A DNA stretch of 64,000 nt from Ahaetulla prasina (GCF_028640845.1 NC_080546.1:68043205-68107204); one strand, 5' to 3'; positions 21,971 to 32,310 are shown, counted from the stretch's first letter. Notes: generated by a model from the sequence alone, not told the origin. Program-made: numbers and translations.

Positions 21971-22533
21971 TTTAGGAAATAATTTGTATTAGATATATTT
22001 TTGAAGGAGAGGGGAATTGAGAGTGTGAATAAGCGTGGAGAGACTAGAGATTATAATTTAGGAATTATTTTAGATTATGATTGTTAGTTTTGATACCCTG
22101 CATTTTGTGCTGGGAGGTGGGGGTGGGGGGGTGGGGGTAAAGGGGGAGGGGAATGGGGGGTTTGAGGTTAGTGATGGAGTGATGGTTAATGTACAGGGAT
22201 TATTGAAGATGTATAAATATAATTAATGTAGGGTCGGGTCTGACCAGTTGCCATTTTAGAACGGTGGGGAGGGAAAAGAGAGTAGGAGGTAGGAAAGAGA
22301 AGAAGAGAAAGGAAGAGGGGTAGAAGAGGGAGAAGAGTGTAGGGTGGAGGGAGGAGAGGAGGTAGATAAGAGAAGGAGAGGAAGGTTTGGAAAGTAAAAG
22401 AAGGTAGAAGAGGGAAGAAGGTTAAAAAGGGGGGTGGTGACTGGGCAGGCCCGACTAATTGTATATAACTGTACATTGGATGAATTATTTGACAAGATTG
22501 TAAAAATAAAACTTTTTTATAAAAAAAAAAAAA

Positions 22534-23001
22534 AAGAAATTTTATAATGTGTTGTATTGTATCTTGAATAGAATATTTTTGAAAGAGTTTATGTAAGGAA
22601 GACCTGGGGGGAAAAATTATATGGTTATAGAAGCTATAAGGGAGATATTTTATGAACTGGATTGCATTTTTATGTTTTAGTTGATTTTATATACTTTAGG
22701 ATTAATTTGTTTTATTGATTTATATATTTTGTTATTCTTAATTCTTAATTTTCTTATTTTTTATATATATATATTTTTCTTCTTGAAGGATTTTGGATGT
22801 GTTAGGAGGAAGCCAGAGTTAGAAAGGGAAAATTGGTATAATAGTTTTGGGGGAAAATTTTCTTAGCATATGTTTGTTTTATTTTTAACTATACCTTGTG
22901 CTTCATCCGGGAAGTCAGGGGGGAGGGTTTAGTGAAGGGAGGGGGGTTGGGGGAAAAGGGGGGGATTTTTTTTTGTAAAACGTTTTGAATAAAAAAAAAA
23001 A
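22534..23001 (+). mobile_element. NA1 (truncated copy): 3' end of the NA1 element
   Basis: About 468 bp that are nearly identical, in inverted orientation, to 36870-37327, the 3' part of the complete NA1 element. A 61-codon chance frame at 22681-22866 encodes the same peptide as one at 36996-37181. It ends in a G-rich tract (22910-22970), GTTTTGAATAAAA and a poly-A run. It is inserted directly behind the poly-A of L1-A4. Confidence 0.88.
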
Positions 23002-23221
23002 GATACATTAATAATTTAGTTTATTCAGCATGCAATGGAGCTTAGTTATGTAGCATGTATATTCTGCAATATTTACATTTTTGGAAAACTCATTCAATGA
23101 ATCCAAGCTCTGCAAGCTGAGACAACATGCACTGCATTGATGCATTCTCACAATTTCACAGCAGAGATGATAGTTGCTCTTCAAAAATTACAATTTAGAT
23201 CAAGCTGATTTAAATCAAATC
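23002..23221. other. Unassigned sequence
   Basis: No coding or repeat signal recognised between NA1 and the CR1-like segment. Confidence 0.4.
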
Positions 23222-23835
23222 CACCCTGCAAATGGCTCTCCAGTCTTTTTAAAAACTTTCAGTGATGGAGCACCCACAACTTCTAAAGGCAAGCTCCTTA
23301 GTTGATTGTTCTCACCATTAGGAAATTTCTCCTTGGTTATAGATTGCTTTTCTCCTTGGTTGGTTTACAACCATTGTTTGTTGTCTTACATTTAGGCGCT
23401 TTGGAAATATTTTGACCCCCTTGTCTTTCTAGAAGCCCCTCAAATATTGGAACACTGCTATCAATATCACCTCTTGTCCTTCTTTTCACTAGACTAGACA
23501 TACCCAATTCCATATTCTTCATATGTTTTAGCCTCCACCCCGCTACTAATCTTTCTTGCTCTTCTCTGCACTCTTTCCAGAGTCTCAACGTCTTTTTTAT
23601 ATTGTGGTGACTAGAACTGGATGGACTATTCCAAATGTGGCCTTAAGAAGGCTTTGTAAAGCAGTACTAGAACTTCATGTGATCTTGATTGCATCTCTCT
23701 ATTAATGCAGCTTAGGATTGCATTGACTTTTTTGGCTGCTACCACATATTCTTGGCTCATATTTAAGTGATTGTCCATTAGGACTCCAAGATCCCTCTCA
23801 GAGTTACTGACATTAAGCCAGGTTTCACCTAGTCT
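23222..23835 (-). mobile_element. CR1-type LINE, 3' region (old copy)
   Basis: The arrangement resembles the region upstream of the CR1 3' end seen widely in sauropsids. On the plus strand it runs from AGTGATGGAGCACCCACAAC through TTAGGAAATTTCTCCTTGG and TTAATGCAGCTTAGGATTGC to CACCTAGTCTATAG. No RT motifs are left. It abuts the tetranucleotide repeat at 23839. Confidence 0.6.
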
Positions 23836-23838
23836 ATA

Positions 23839-23927
23839 GTATGTATGTATGTATGTATGTATGTATGTATGTGTATGTATATGTGTATGTGTGTGTGTGT
23901 GTGTGTATAATATATATATATATATTT
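23839..23927. repeat. Microsatellite (GTAT)n, (GT)n, (TA)n
   Basis: A compound array of tetranucleotide GTAT units passing into GT and then TA dinucleotides, directly adjoining the Penelope-like fragment at 23928. Confidence 0.95.
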
Positions 23928-24495
23928 GTTTTCTGAGGTTTTCACGGGTGTTTGTATATAGGTCTTTGGTTGTTCGGGTTTTCTCCCGTGTAAAATTGGA
24001 AGTGTCTTGTGACGTTTAATGAAGTCTCATTCGTCATCTTCAGGCTTAACCGTGCTTCTGGGAGCAATGTGTGATCGCAGCTGTTTCTTCCTTTTAACTG
24101 CTAGTGGGGGTTTGAACTGATTGGGTGGGAGCTTGGCTGTGCTCTGATTGGATGGGGGTTTTTCTGTGCTCTGATTGGCTGGGGGTGTGTCCTGTGTTGG
24201 TGGGGGCTTGGTTGTGCTCAGTCTGGTCTGTGCTGCAGGGGGATTTGAGCTGGTGAGCTGCATAGCTGTTGTTTGGCTTTGTGGTGCTGACATCTTCATA
24301 GTGGGTCTGCTGCATGAATGGATTGGAGGGGTTTGAAATGGCTAATGTTGCAGCTGCGGTCTGGCTTCTGGTCCTTGGTCGTGCTTCATGATCAGTGTGG
24401 GTTTGGGTCTGCTTTCTGGGTGGATGTGCGGTGGTGACATCCTGTGTGGACCTTGTGAGTGTGGGTCTGGTGTCATTCCTCGTGTTAGGGACTCG
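23928..24495 (-). mobile_element. PLE-1: Penelope-like element 3' region
   Basis: About 80-90% similar by eye to PLE-2 (34317-35020). On the minus strand it includes a proline-rich frame with repeated NQST units and, at 24043-24011, a CTGAAGA...GACTTC...AAACGTC motif (see findings). CCAAT boxes recur in the repeated CTGATTGG units at 24118-24180. It is flanked on both sides by TA/TG microsatellite. The GIY-YIG part retained in PLE-2 is missing. Confidence 0.65.
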
Positions 24496-24599
24496 TATAT
24501 ATGTATTTATATATATATATAGTCTGTATAGTCTATAGTATAGTACACTATAGACTAGGTATAGCATAGTATATTTCTTGCAGACTTTTAGTTATACAA

Positions 24600-24905
24600 T
24601 TTGAAATGAACACCCTTTGAATGGTGTGGGAGTAGGAATGGATTTCCAGAGAAAAAATTGCAGACTACAGGAACCAGGAGCACTACTCAGGTGACCCTGA
24701 GCACACAGATAAACCTCCAAGTGCTTCAACGGCCCTCTAAAAGGATGCAAATGACCAGCTGTCTGCAAGGAATATAAATTCTTCCATTCCCCACTATCCT
24801 ATCAGAGCTGAAGAAGCGTCTTGGTTGAGAAGCAAAACATCTTCAAAGAAAAAACAAGAAAGTCCAGTTGCCTCCTGGAAAAGCACCTATGGGACTACAT
24901 GTTGA
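24600..24905 (+). mobile_element. PLE terminal region, second family
   Basis: It contains AGAGCTGAAGAAGCGTCTTG, GTTGAGAAGCAAAACATC and AAGAAAGTCCAGTTGCCTCC (24803-24885), the well-known conserved end of vertebrate Penelope/Poseidon-type elements. It reads in the plus direction, like the PLE RT fragment 1 kb downstream. Confidence 0.65.
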
Positions 24906-25845
24906 GTGTGATTTGTTAGCCAAATTATGAAAAGTTGTTTATAAATATATAAAAAATATCATCATCAATCCCAACTAATAAAGTACAATTCATTCTTCAT
25001 TTGAGAGTCACCTGAAAATCTGACTTGAAAGAATGCTAGCTTTATTTTAAAAATGTCACCTTGCACTGAGATGAGCAGCAAACAAATTTAATATACACAT
25101 AAAATAAATAATAAAAATGACCAAGGGTACAGTTTCTTCCAGAGAAGCTGGATTACTGAATAAGGATTTTTTTGATATGGAAGAATATTCAGTGATACAA
25201 TTTCATCTTATCATCGCTCAATTATTTTACAAGAAAAAACACTTTCAGTATAGACAACTGCAAGCAAGAAGAGAAATGAGAATTGTTTAATCCTCTCTTC
25301 TGCGCTACTTTTCTACTCCACTCTTACATAATACTATATTATTTCTATATATAATGTTTCTATGTATTCTTGAGATTAGAGAGTATGCCATACATTTGAA
25401 AAGTTGTACTGTCAGCAGTATTGAAACAACTTTTGGATTTGCTAAGATAATGAACATACTGAAGATAAGGTACAGTTGACATAATGTATGAATGGTTAAT
25501 AGCACTGATTATATAAAGGCAGCAGAATTCAGATGTTACAAAAAGATGATTCAAAATAGAAAGAGGAAGAGAATGAAATAAAATGGTAACCTGATGATCT
25601 TTCAATTGCTAAGGTTCCCCCACCCCCCGAAAGACTTCAGTCATGCCTTTTCCATGTTGAACATCTGCTAACCTTGCCCTATGATGAAATTCAAACCAAA
25701 ATCCTCTGGTCCTTTCTTTTTAAGTTGTGCAGACTTCTTGAAGCTCTGGATACTGAACTCACACTTTGTTATATCTTTGCTGACTTTCACTACCCCCCAC
25801 CACCAGCTCCTTAAAAATGTGTAAGTAACACAAGGAAAAACAAGC
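24906..25845. other. Unassigned AT-rich sequence
   Basis: No open frame with family resemblance and no tandem repeat. It could be old repeat or unique sequence. Confidence 0.4.
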
Positions 25846-26475
25846 AAATGCATAAAGTACAGAAAGTCTGGGAATATAATCATCCTGTTCAAACTCTTCA
25901 AACTAAACCCCAGAACCAGAGGCACCCAAGCCTGAATGAGTGGTTAACTTCTCCAGCCATCCACTATCCACCACAGAATGCAATACTCTACAGAAAGACC
26001 TTGATTAGAACACAGATTATGCTAATCAGATAGAATTCTTTGTAGCCTTAGAAGGAATATTTAAAACCACAAGATTTCCTTCAGAGATCCAAGAAAACTT
26101 CAGACAAACCATCATATCACAGATCAGAAGACAAGAACATAACCAACTCAGCAGAGCTGCCTGCAGAAACCTAAAAAAGGACCAGACTATCATCTTCCTA
26201 CCAGCAGACAATGGCTAAACCATGGTTTTCATGGATAGATCACAATATATACACACATTATTAGAAGACATAGAAATTACATTACAGTGAACCCCAATCC
26301 ACTATAGAAATTAGATAATCAGATTATGAGACCTCACTAAGAAAGGCCAAATTACTAAAGAAGAACAGTGGCAGATGAGAAACAATGGACCCATCCTCCC
26401 ATGCTTTTATTAATGCCCCAAAACATTTGCAAGAAAACAACCATATTCAGAGAGCACCAAGGACCCCTCATTTCG
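25846..26475 (+). pseudogene. PLE reverse transcriptase, N-terminal region (decayed)
   Basis: In one frame with several stops: QIEFFVALEGIFKTTRFPSE, ENFRQTIISQIRRQ, then NLKKDQTIIFLPADNG, a stop, TMVFMDRSQYIHTLLED, and GQITKEEQW. The order (basic linker, IxLPADKG-like motif, D-x-S/T-x-Y) is characteristic of the region preceding and entering the RT of Penelope-like elements. The catalytic palm is absent. About six stops show it is old. Confidence 0.7.
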
Positions 26476-26770
26476 CTGCAATTGTCTTCCATAATATTTT
26501 TATTCTATTATGAGTTTATTGCACAGCATTTGTTACCAATCAATTTTTGTCATAAAGCTCCAAATGTATGCCTCGAATGAAATGAAATGGCTATAATTGT
26601 TATAAATTAATAGTGATGAGTATTTACATCACTTAGTTTAAAATAATATTTTAAAAAGAAGGGGTGGGAAAGCTTATGCATCTATGATCTTTAATTTATT
26701 CAACAAAAATTATGAATTCCCATGTCTTAAATGAAAACACAGGGAAGGAGTTTAATTGCTTATTCCATTA
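26476..26770. other. Unassigned sequence
   Basis: AT-rich. Nothing recognised before the pentanucleotide array. Confidence 0.4.
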
Positions 26771-26860
26771 TAGAATAGAATAGAATAGAATAGAATAGAA
26801 TAGAATAGAATAGAATAGAATAGAATAGAATAGAATAGAATAGAATAGAATAGAATAGAA
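26771..26860. repeat. (TAGAA)18 microsatellite, 3' tail of the LINE at 26861
   Basis: Eighteen perfect TAGAA units. Read on the minus strand it is the (TTCTA)n tail of the LINE that follows. The same unit forms the tail of the plus-strand copy at 28356. Confidence 0.98.
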
Positions 26861-27297
26861 TTTTTTATTGGCCAAGTGTGATTGGACACACCAGGAATTT
26901 GTCTTGGTGCATATGCTCTCAGTGTACATAAAAGAAAAGATACGTTCATCAAGGTACAACATTTACAACACAATTGATGGTCAATATATCAATATAAATC
27001 ATAAGGATTGCCAGCAACAAAGTTACAGTCATACAGTCATAAGTGGAAATTGGTGATGAGAACTATGAGAAGATTAATAGTAGTGCAGATTTAGTAAATA
27101 GTTTGACAGTGTTGAGGGAATTATTTGTTTAGCAGAGTAATGGCCTTCGGGGAAAAACTGTTCTTGTGTCTTGTTGTTCTGGTGTGCAGTGCTCTATAGC
27201 GTCGTTTGAGTGTGTTCAGATTGTTTTGTTGGACCATAAGGTTCGACCTCTCATCTATATGCGGATTCGTCATTGTCTCGAATGAGACCAATCACTG
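26861..27297 (-). mobile_element. CR1-L3/Rex1-like LINE, minus copy, internally deleted
   Basis: From 26861 to about 27220 it matches the plus copy's 3' end (28016-28355), including AATAAA-like GGCCAATAAAA. From about 27222 to 27297 it matches the RT codons at 27440-27550. About 470 bp are missing between them, with TCAAAAC present at both deletion edges in the sibling copy. It lies head-to-head with the plus copy. Confidence 0.85.
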
Positions 27298-28355
27298 AAG
27301 ATCACTTCAGATACCTGTACAATTAGCACAGGGGCCCCCCAAGGCTGTGTGCTCTCCCCACTTCTCTTCTCTCTGTATACCAATGACTGCATCTTCAACG
27401 ATCCATCTGTTAAGCTACTGAAGTTCGCAGATGACACAACAGTGATTGGTCTCATTCGAGACAATGACGAATCCGCATATAGACGTGAGGTCGAACAACT
27501 AGCCTTGTGGTGCGACCATAACAATCTGGAACTGAACACACTCAAAACTGTAGAAATGGTGGTAGAATTTAGGAGAAACCCTTCCATACTTCCACCTCTC
27601 ACAATACTTGACAACACAGTATCAACAGTAGAAACCTTCAAATTTTTAGGTTTTATCATATTGCAAGATCTAAAATGTACAATTAACATCAAAAACATCA
27701 TCAAAAAAGGACAACAAAGACTATTCTTTCCGCGCCAACTCAGAAAGCTCAAACTGCCCAAGGAGCTACTGATCCAGTTCTACAGAAGAATTATTGAGTC
27801 TGTCATTTGCACCTCTATAACTGTCTGGTTTGGTTCTGCAACCCAACAAGAAAGACACAGACTTCAGAGGATAATTAGAACTGCAGAAAAAATAATTGCT
27901 ACCAACCTGCCTTCCATTGAGGACCTGTATACTGCACAAATCAAGAAGAGGGCCGTGAAAATATTTACAGATCCCTCACATCCTGGACATAAACTGTTTC
28001 AACTCCTACCATCAAAACGACGCTATAGAGCATTGCACACCAGAACAACCAGACACAAGAACAGTTTTTTCCCGAAGGCCATCACTCTGCTAAACAAATA
28101 ATTCCCTCAACACTGTTAAACTATTTACACTACTATTAATCTTTTCATTGTTTTTATCACCAATCTCTTTCCACTTATGACTGTATGACTGTAACTTTTT
28201 GTTGCTATCATTAAGGGTTAAATTGCAACCTATGACCATCATTTGTGTTGTAAATGTTGTACCTTTGATGAAGGTTTTTTTTTTCTTTTATGTACACTGA
28301 GAGCATATGCACCAAAACAAATTCCTTGTGTGTCCAATCACATTTGGCCAATAAA
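27298..28355 (+). mobile_element. CR1-L3/Rex1-like LINE, plus copy
   Basis: A 5'-truncated LINE starting inside the RT (RYLYN*HRGPPRLCALPTSL region), with the C-terminal region and a 3'UTR ending TTGGCCAATAAA and a (TTCTA)15 tail at 28356-28430. Snake genome surveys describe CR1-L3 ('Snake1') LINEs that seed AATAG-type microsatellites; the tail unit here is that pentamer. The RT itself resembles the Rex1/L2 group, so the clade name is provisional. Confidence 0.8.
27349..28101 (+). CDS. RT C-terminal half of the (AATAG)n-tailed LINE, open frame
   Basis: About 250 open codons: LSPLLFSLYTNDCIFNDPSV, LLKFADDTTVIGLI (catalytic FADD), REVEQLALWCDHNNLELN, KTVEMVVEFRRNPSILPPL, then QQRLFFPRQLRKLKLPKELL and QRIIRTAEKIIATNLPSIED. 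The fingers and first catalytic Asp are missing through 5' truncation, so it cannot work alone. The frame ends at a natural-looking TAA shortly before the 3'UTR. Confidence 0.82.
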   Translation: MLSPLLFSLYTNDCIFNDPSVKLLKFADDTTVIGLIRDNDESAYRREVEQLALWCDHNNLELNTLKTVEMVVEFRRNPSILPPLTILDNTVSTVETFKFLGFIILQDLKCTINIKNIIKKGQQRLFFPRQLRKLKLPKELLIQFYRRIIESVICTSITVWFGSATQQERHRLQRIIRTAEKIIATNLPSIEDLYTAQIKKRAVKIFTDPSHPGHKLFQLLPSKRRYRALHTRTTRHKNSFFPKAITLLNK

Positions 28356-28435
28356 TTCTATTCTATTCTATTCTATTCTATTCTATTCTATTCTATTCTA
28401 TTCTATTCTATTCTATTCTATTCTATTCTATTCAT
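28356..28435. repeat. (TTCTA)15 microsatellite, 3' tail of the plus-copy LINE
   Basis: Fifteen perfect TTCTA units and a partial one, directly after ...GGCCAATAAA. Confidence 0.98.
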
Positions 28436-28443
28436 AGTAAGGC

Positions 28444-29691
28444 TGTCAAGGCTCTGACTAATGAACTGAAGCAAATCAGAATCCTGAGACTTAGTAAGGT
28501 CTCAAAGGTCTTCTTTAATGAGTACATTATATCAGCACAACTTGACCGGAAAGCCAAATCTAAATCTTTCCCACAATTTCAGTATAATTACACTAAGAAA
28601 TAACCCCCATCCCGAAGTGTCACAGGTCACATTGGATAATTAAGTTAATTGGTGGGCTCTTCAGGCACTCCTTTCCCAAACTTATCTGTTGCCATGGCCA
28701 ACAGATCGAGATGACCTCAATTCTCATGAGAAAGCTCTTTGTTGTGTTCAGTAATGCATTCCAAACTATTTCCCTGTGTGACAACTGAGGAACAGAGAGA
28801 TAGCTGTGGCCAGATTCAATTTGAAGTTGACAGTCAGCTCTCACCCTAGTTTGTGAGGAGTAGCGATAGCAATAGCACTTAGACTTATACCGCTTCACAG
28901 TGCTTTACAGCCCTCTCTAAGCGGTTTACAGAGTCAGCATATTGCCCCCAACAATTTGGCTCCTCATTTTACCCACCTTAGAAGGATGAAAGGCTGAATC
29001 AACCTTCAGCCTAATGAGATTTGAACTGCCAAATTGCAGGCAGCTGGCAGTCAGCAGAAGTAGAGTACTACACTCTAACCAGTGCGCCATCACACTCCTA
29101 TCTGGAGTATCTGGAAAATATGCAGAAGGTTAATTTTCTCTTAGCCATCACCCGCCTGTCCCTTTGGCTTCCCTGTGGTGGCAGAAAGATTCCATTTTTT
29201 CTCATGGAATTTTCTGACCAGCCTCTCTGCTCTTACAATTCTGACTCTTCACTCAAGTAGCTTCTCAAAGAGGGTAGCCTGTCCACTGTACTAAATACTG
29301 TAACCTCACCTTGCGTCAACTCACAAAGCATCCCTGGCCTGCTCTCGAGTTGAGAGGCCAGGGGGGATGGAAATGGCGTGAAATGGCAGCCAAAGACAGA
29401 TGCACATTTCTTGCTTATCTCTCTCAAGGCTGTGTCTCAGGGTTACCTACAGCAGCCAGAGAGGAGTGACCTCTACAACCTGCAAAATTGCTCCATTGGT
29501 GAATGTGATTGATGACATACCCTGGGGGTTTTGGGGAAACAGGGTCATAATTGGGGTGTAAATTACGTAGGGTTAGAGCTGGCTTTACTTGGGAACGTGC
29601 TGACATGAAGCTCCTAATAAATAACTGGATTTCTTTTGAAGCTTAGCTCAAGGCTCATGATTTAATTAGGGCATCCGTCAGAACCCTGACA
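28444..29691 (-). repeat. Putative LTR of gypsy G2, carrying a SINE
   Basis: The plus strand starts TGTCAAGGCTCTGAC and ends GTCAGAACCCTGACA. These ends form an imperfect inverted repeat, as LTR termini do, and lie directly at the 3' edge of the G2 chromodomain codons. Without the 238-bp SINE the unit is about 1.0 kb. No polypurine tract is visible at the inner edge. A shorter alternative is 29433-29691 (TGTCTCAGGGTT...AACCCTGACA). Confidence 0.4.
28861..29098 (-). mobile_element. Sauria/Squam-type tRNA-derived SINE
   Basis: On the minus strand it starts GTGTGATGGCGCACTGGTTA (A-box-like), has a B-box-like AGTTCAAATCTC, then GGTAAAATGAGGAGCC and CCCCCAACAAT-type body sequence. It ends in AGAGAGGGCTGTAAAGCACT, ATAAGTCTAAGTGCTATTGC and a short (TATCGC/TATTGC) tail. 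This is the common squamate SINE with a tRNA-like head and a Bov-B-type tail. Confidence 0.82.
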
Positions 29692-30960
29692 CCTTGTACA
29701 GTCTAGAATCCAGAATTCTTTTTACTTTGTAATGGGTCTCTCCCTGTACTGCAATGGGACCTGGGGCTGCCCAAGCTACTGGCCTTAGCTCCGAACCTAT
29801 TACCAGCTTCAATAGACTACTATGGAAAACTGGGTGTATTTTCCCCAACAGGCATGGGAGCTCTAACCATAACTGAATTAATGATTTTTATGATGGGAAA
29901 GGGCCCTATAAATTTAGGACCCAGATTTCTACTTGGCACCTTTAGTTTCAGGTATTTGGTGGAGAGGTAAACTTTCTCTCATATCTGAAACGGCTTCTGT
30001 GAGAAATTGCCTTTTATCTGTCTGTTCTTTCTGTATCTTGATAGCTTTGGTGAGTGTCCACTTCATATTCTCTGAAGCCTCCTACAGGGATCCTACCCAT
30101 TCAGTCAGACTTACTGAGGAAGGGGGCTCCTGAGGGAACTCAAGCATTGGGACAAACTCCACCCCTGTGGCCACCTTGAAAGGCATGAAGCCTGTACTGC
30201 TATGTACAGCTTTGTTGTATGCCACCTCAGCGAAAGGTAGCAGATCAGCCCAATTGGTTTGTTGGTAGTTTACATAGCACCTCAAGTACTGGTCTATCAT
30301 TGCATTAGTCCATTCCATTGCCCCATTAGTACTTAGACGGAAAGTTGAGCTAAGCCCCTGGGAAGACCCAATTGACTTTACAAACTCCCTCCAAAATTTA
30401 GCTGGACCCCCCTCCATCAGATATGATCCTCTTTGGAATTACATGCAGTTGGTAAATGTGCTTCAGAAACAGCTTAGCCAGTTTATGGGATGAAAGGAGG
30501 CCTGAGTAGGCAATGAAATAAGCCTGTTTGGAAAAAAAGATCAATCACTGTCCAAATTACGGTGTTTCCTCCACTTTCTGGGAACACCACAATAAAGTCC
30601 AATCCTATTTCCTCCCAAGGTCGTGGCAGTTCAACCACTTGTAACAATCCTCAGGGTTTCCCAGGTCTTTTTTTCATCGCTGTGCATGCTGCACAGCTTT
30701 TTACATAGCTCTCAATGCCCCTTTTTCATTGCTGGCCACCAAAATTTTCTTCGAATCAGATGTCATGTCTTTAGGAATCCAAAGAGTCCAGCTTGCTTGG
30801 AGTCATGGTTTTTTTTGCAGGACCTGGACCTGGAAGATGCTGGGGACATAAAACTTTGGACTTTTCCATGCCAATCAGTCTCAGGAGGTCAGGAATTGTT
30901 GGTTGTCTCTGAACCAGGGGTCGGTTTGCAGCTCAGCTCTGAGCTTTCAAATTAGTTCTT
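29692..30960 (-). pseudogene. Gypsy G2 integrase and chromodomain remnant
   Basis: In element order: a decayed zinc-binding region (30900-30640), catalytic-core pieces (about 30600-30440, KRIISDGG-like), then an open stretch at 30417-30082 with LSTNGAMEWTNAMIDQYL and PFAEVAYNKAVHSSTG, and the chromodomain side to 29692 (RRILDSRLYK-like codons). The chromodomain is cut at its start by the putative LTR, so its C-terminal half is missing. Confidence 0.78.
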
Positions 30961-32310
30961 CCCCCAGCTCGCTTGATCACCTCAGTTGCCTCATAGTGAC
31001 TTGGGCTGCCTTCTGGGGGATGGGAATGATTGCATTGACCACCTCTTCATGCTTACTGTTATACTGGGGTAATCGGGACAAGGCATCCACTAGGAAGTTT
31101 TTGCCTCCTGGGATGTATTTCTCAGGATGAAGTAGAATTGGTTAAAATACTGTGCCCACAAACTTATCTGGGAGAAGGCTTCCGAGGGGTCCTAAGGGCC
31201 TCCAGATTTTTATTATCAGTCCAGACTTCAAATGGCACTTGACTCCCTTCTAGGAAGTGCTGCCAGGTTAACAGCGCCCAACAAACCACAAAAGCCTTAA
31301 CCACCCACCTTCATTCGGTGTCAGTGAGTTTTTTAGAGATGTAGGCACACATTTGGAGGTTTCCCTCATTTGTCTGAATGAGGACTGCCCCTACAGCTAC
31401 ATTTCTGGCATCTGCCTGAATGATGAATGATCAGGATTTGGGTGCTTTAGGACCAGTTCCTCTGCAAATAGCCGTTTGAGTTTCTCAAATGCTCCCTAGC
31501 ACTCCATGGTCCTCTAGCAGCGGCTGGCTTGCAGTTTGGCTCCTCCTTTCCCTGTTTTTAAAAGTTCAGTGTAGGGCAAGGCTGTTTTGGTGAAAGAGGG
31601 GATGAACTGCTGGTAGAAGTTTGTGAACCCCAAAAAGCTCTGCAGTTGCTTGCGGGTTCAAGGGGTTTGCCACTCCAGGATGGATTTGACTTTTCCTGGG
31701 TCCATTTCTACCCCCTTGCTTAACACTCAATAGCCTAGGTAGATGGGTCTTATGGAACTTACATTTGGATAGCTTGTCATATAGATTTGCAGCCAGGAGT
31801 TTCTTTAGTATCCTCGCAGACCAGTTTGATGTGATCCTCCATCATTTTGTCGACGATGAGAATGTCATCTAAGTACACAAGGACCCCCTTGTATAGGGGC
31901 TCATGCAGCACTTCATTTATAAGCTGCATGAAGACTGCAGGGGCCCCTTCAAACTCCAATGGCATTACTTTGAATTGAACAGCTACCTAGTGACAGTTAA
32001 AAACAGTCTTCCACTCATCCCCTTCTTTGATCCTCACCCTGTCGTATGGCTCCCTCAGGTCTAGCTTGGTGAAGATCTTTCCTTTTGCTAGATGGATCAA
32101 TACGTCTTTCATTAGGAGGAGAGGGTACATGTTTTCCACACATGCGCCATTTATCTCCCTAAAATCCACACACAGTTTCATCATCCCATCTTTTTTCTCT
32201 TTGAACAACACAGGAGTGCCCACCCAAGATTTTGCCTGCTGGATGAAGCCTCTGACTAGGTTTCTATTTCTTAGCTCCTTCATTTCCTTTGGGGTCATGG
32301 AATACATTTT
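30961..32310 (-). pseudogene. Gypsy G2 reverse transcriptase and RNase H remnant
   Basis: RT begins at 32307 (MYSMTPKEMKELRNRNLVRG) and runs through CVDFREINGACVENMYPLLL and FTKLDLREPYDRVRI. A frame break follows, then GAPAVFMQLINEVL and VLVYLDDILIVDKM (catalytic YLDD intact). RNase H pieces (31500-31190) and a DALSRL-like end are scattered in several frames. Relatives at 59-60 kb show the same order. Confidence 0.82.

Larger units (their letters stand above)
17209..22535 (+). mobile_element. L1-A4: L1 with in-frame loss of the RT, split by L2-B
   Basis: A 5'-truncated L1 beginning in the ORF2 endonuclease at about 17209. It continues to 18596, resumes at 21463 after L2-B, and ends in a G-rich 3'UTR (22110-22160), a long purine-rich segment (22255-22440) and a poly-A run at 22521-22535. 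An internal deletion at about 17672 joins the endonuclease directly to the post-RT region. Confidence 0.88.

Noticed and set aside
22186..22476. Antisense 96-codon Pro/Leu/Ser-rich frame
   Set aside because: It is the complement of the purine-rich L1 3'UTR tract and a composition artefact.
22681..22866. 61-codon hydrophobic frame found identically twice
   Set aside because: It lies in the AT-rich NA1 3'UTR; identity reflects recent copying of the DNA, and the Ile/Leu/Phe/Tyr-rich stretch is a composition effect.
26771..26860. Regular repeats that might suggest a CRISPR-like array
   Set aside because: Contiguous TAGAA units without spacers; a LINE tail in a eukaryotic setting.
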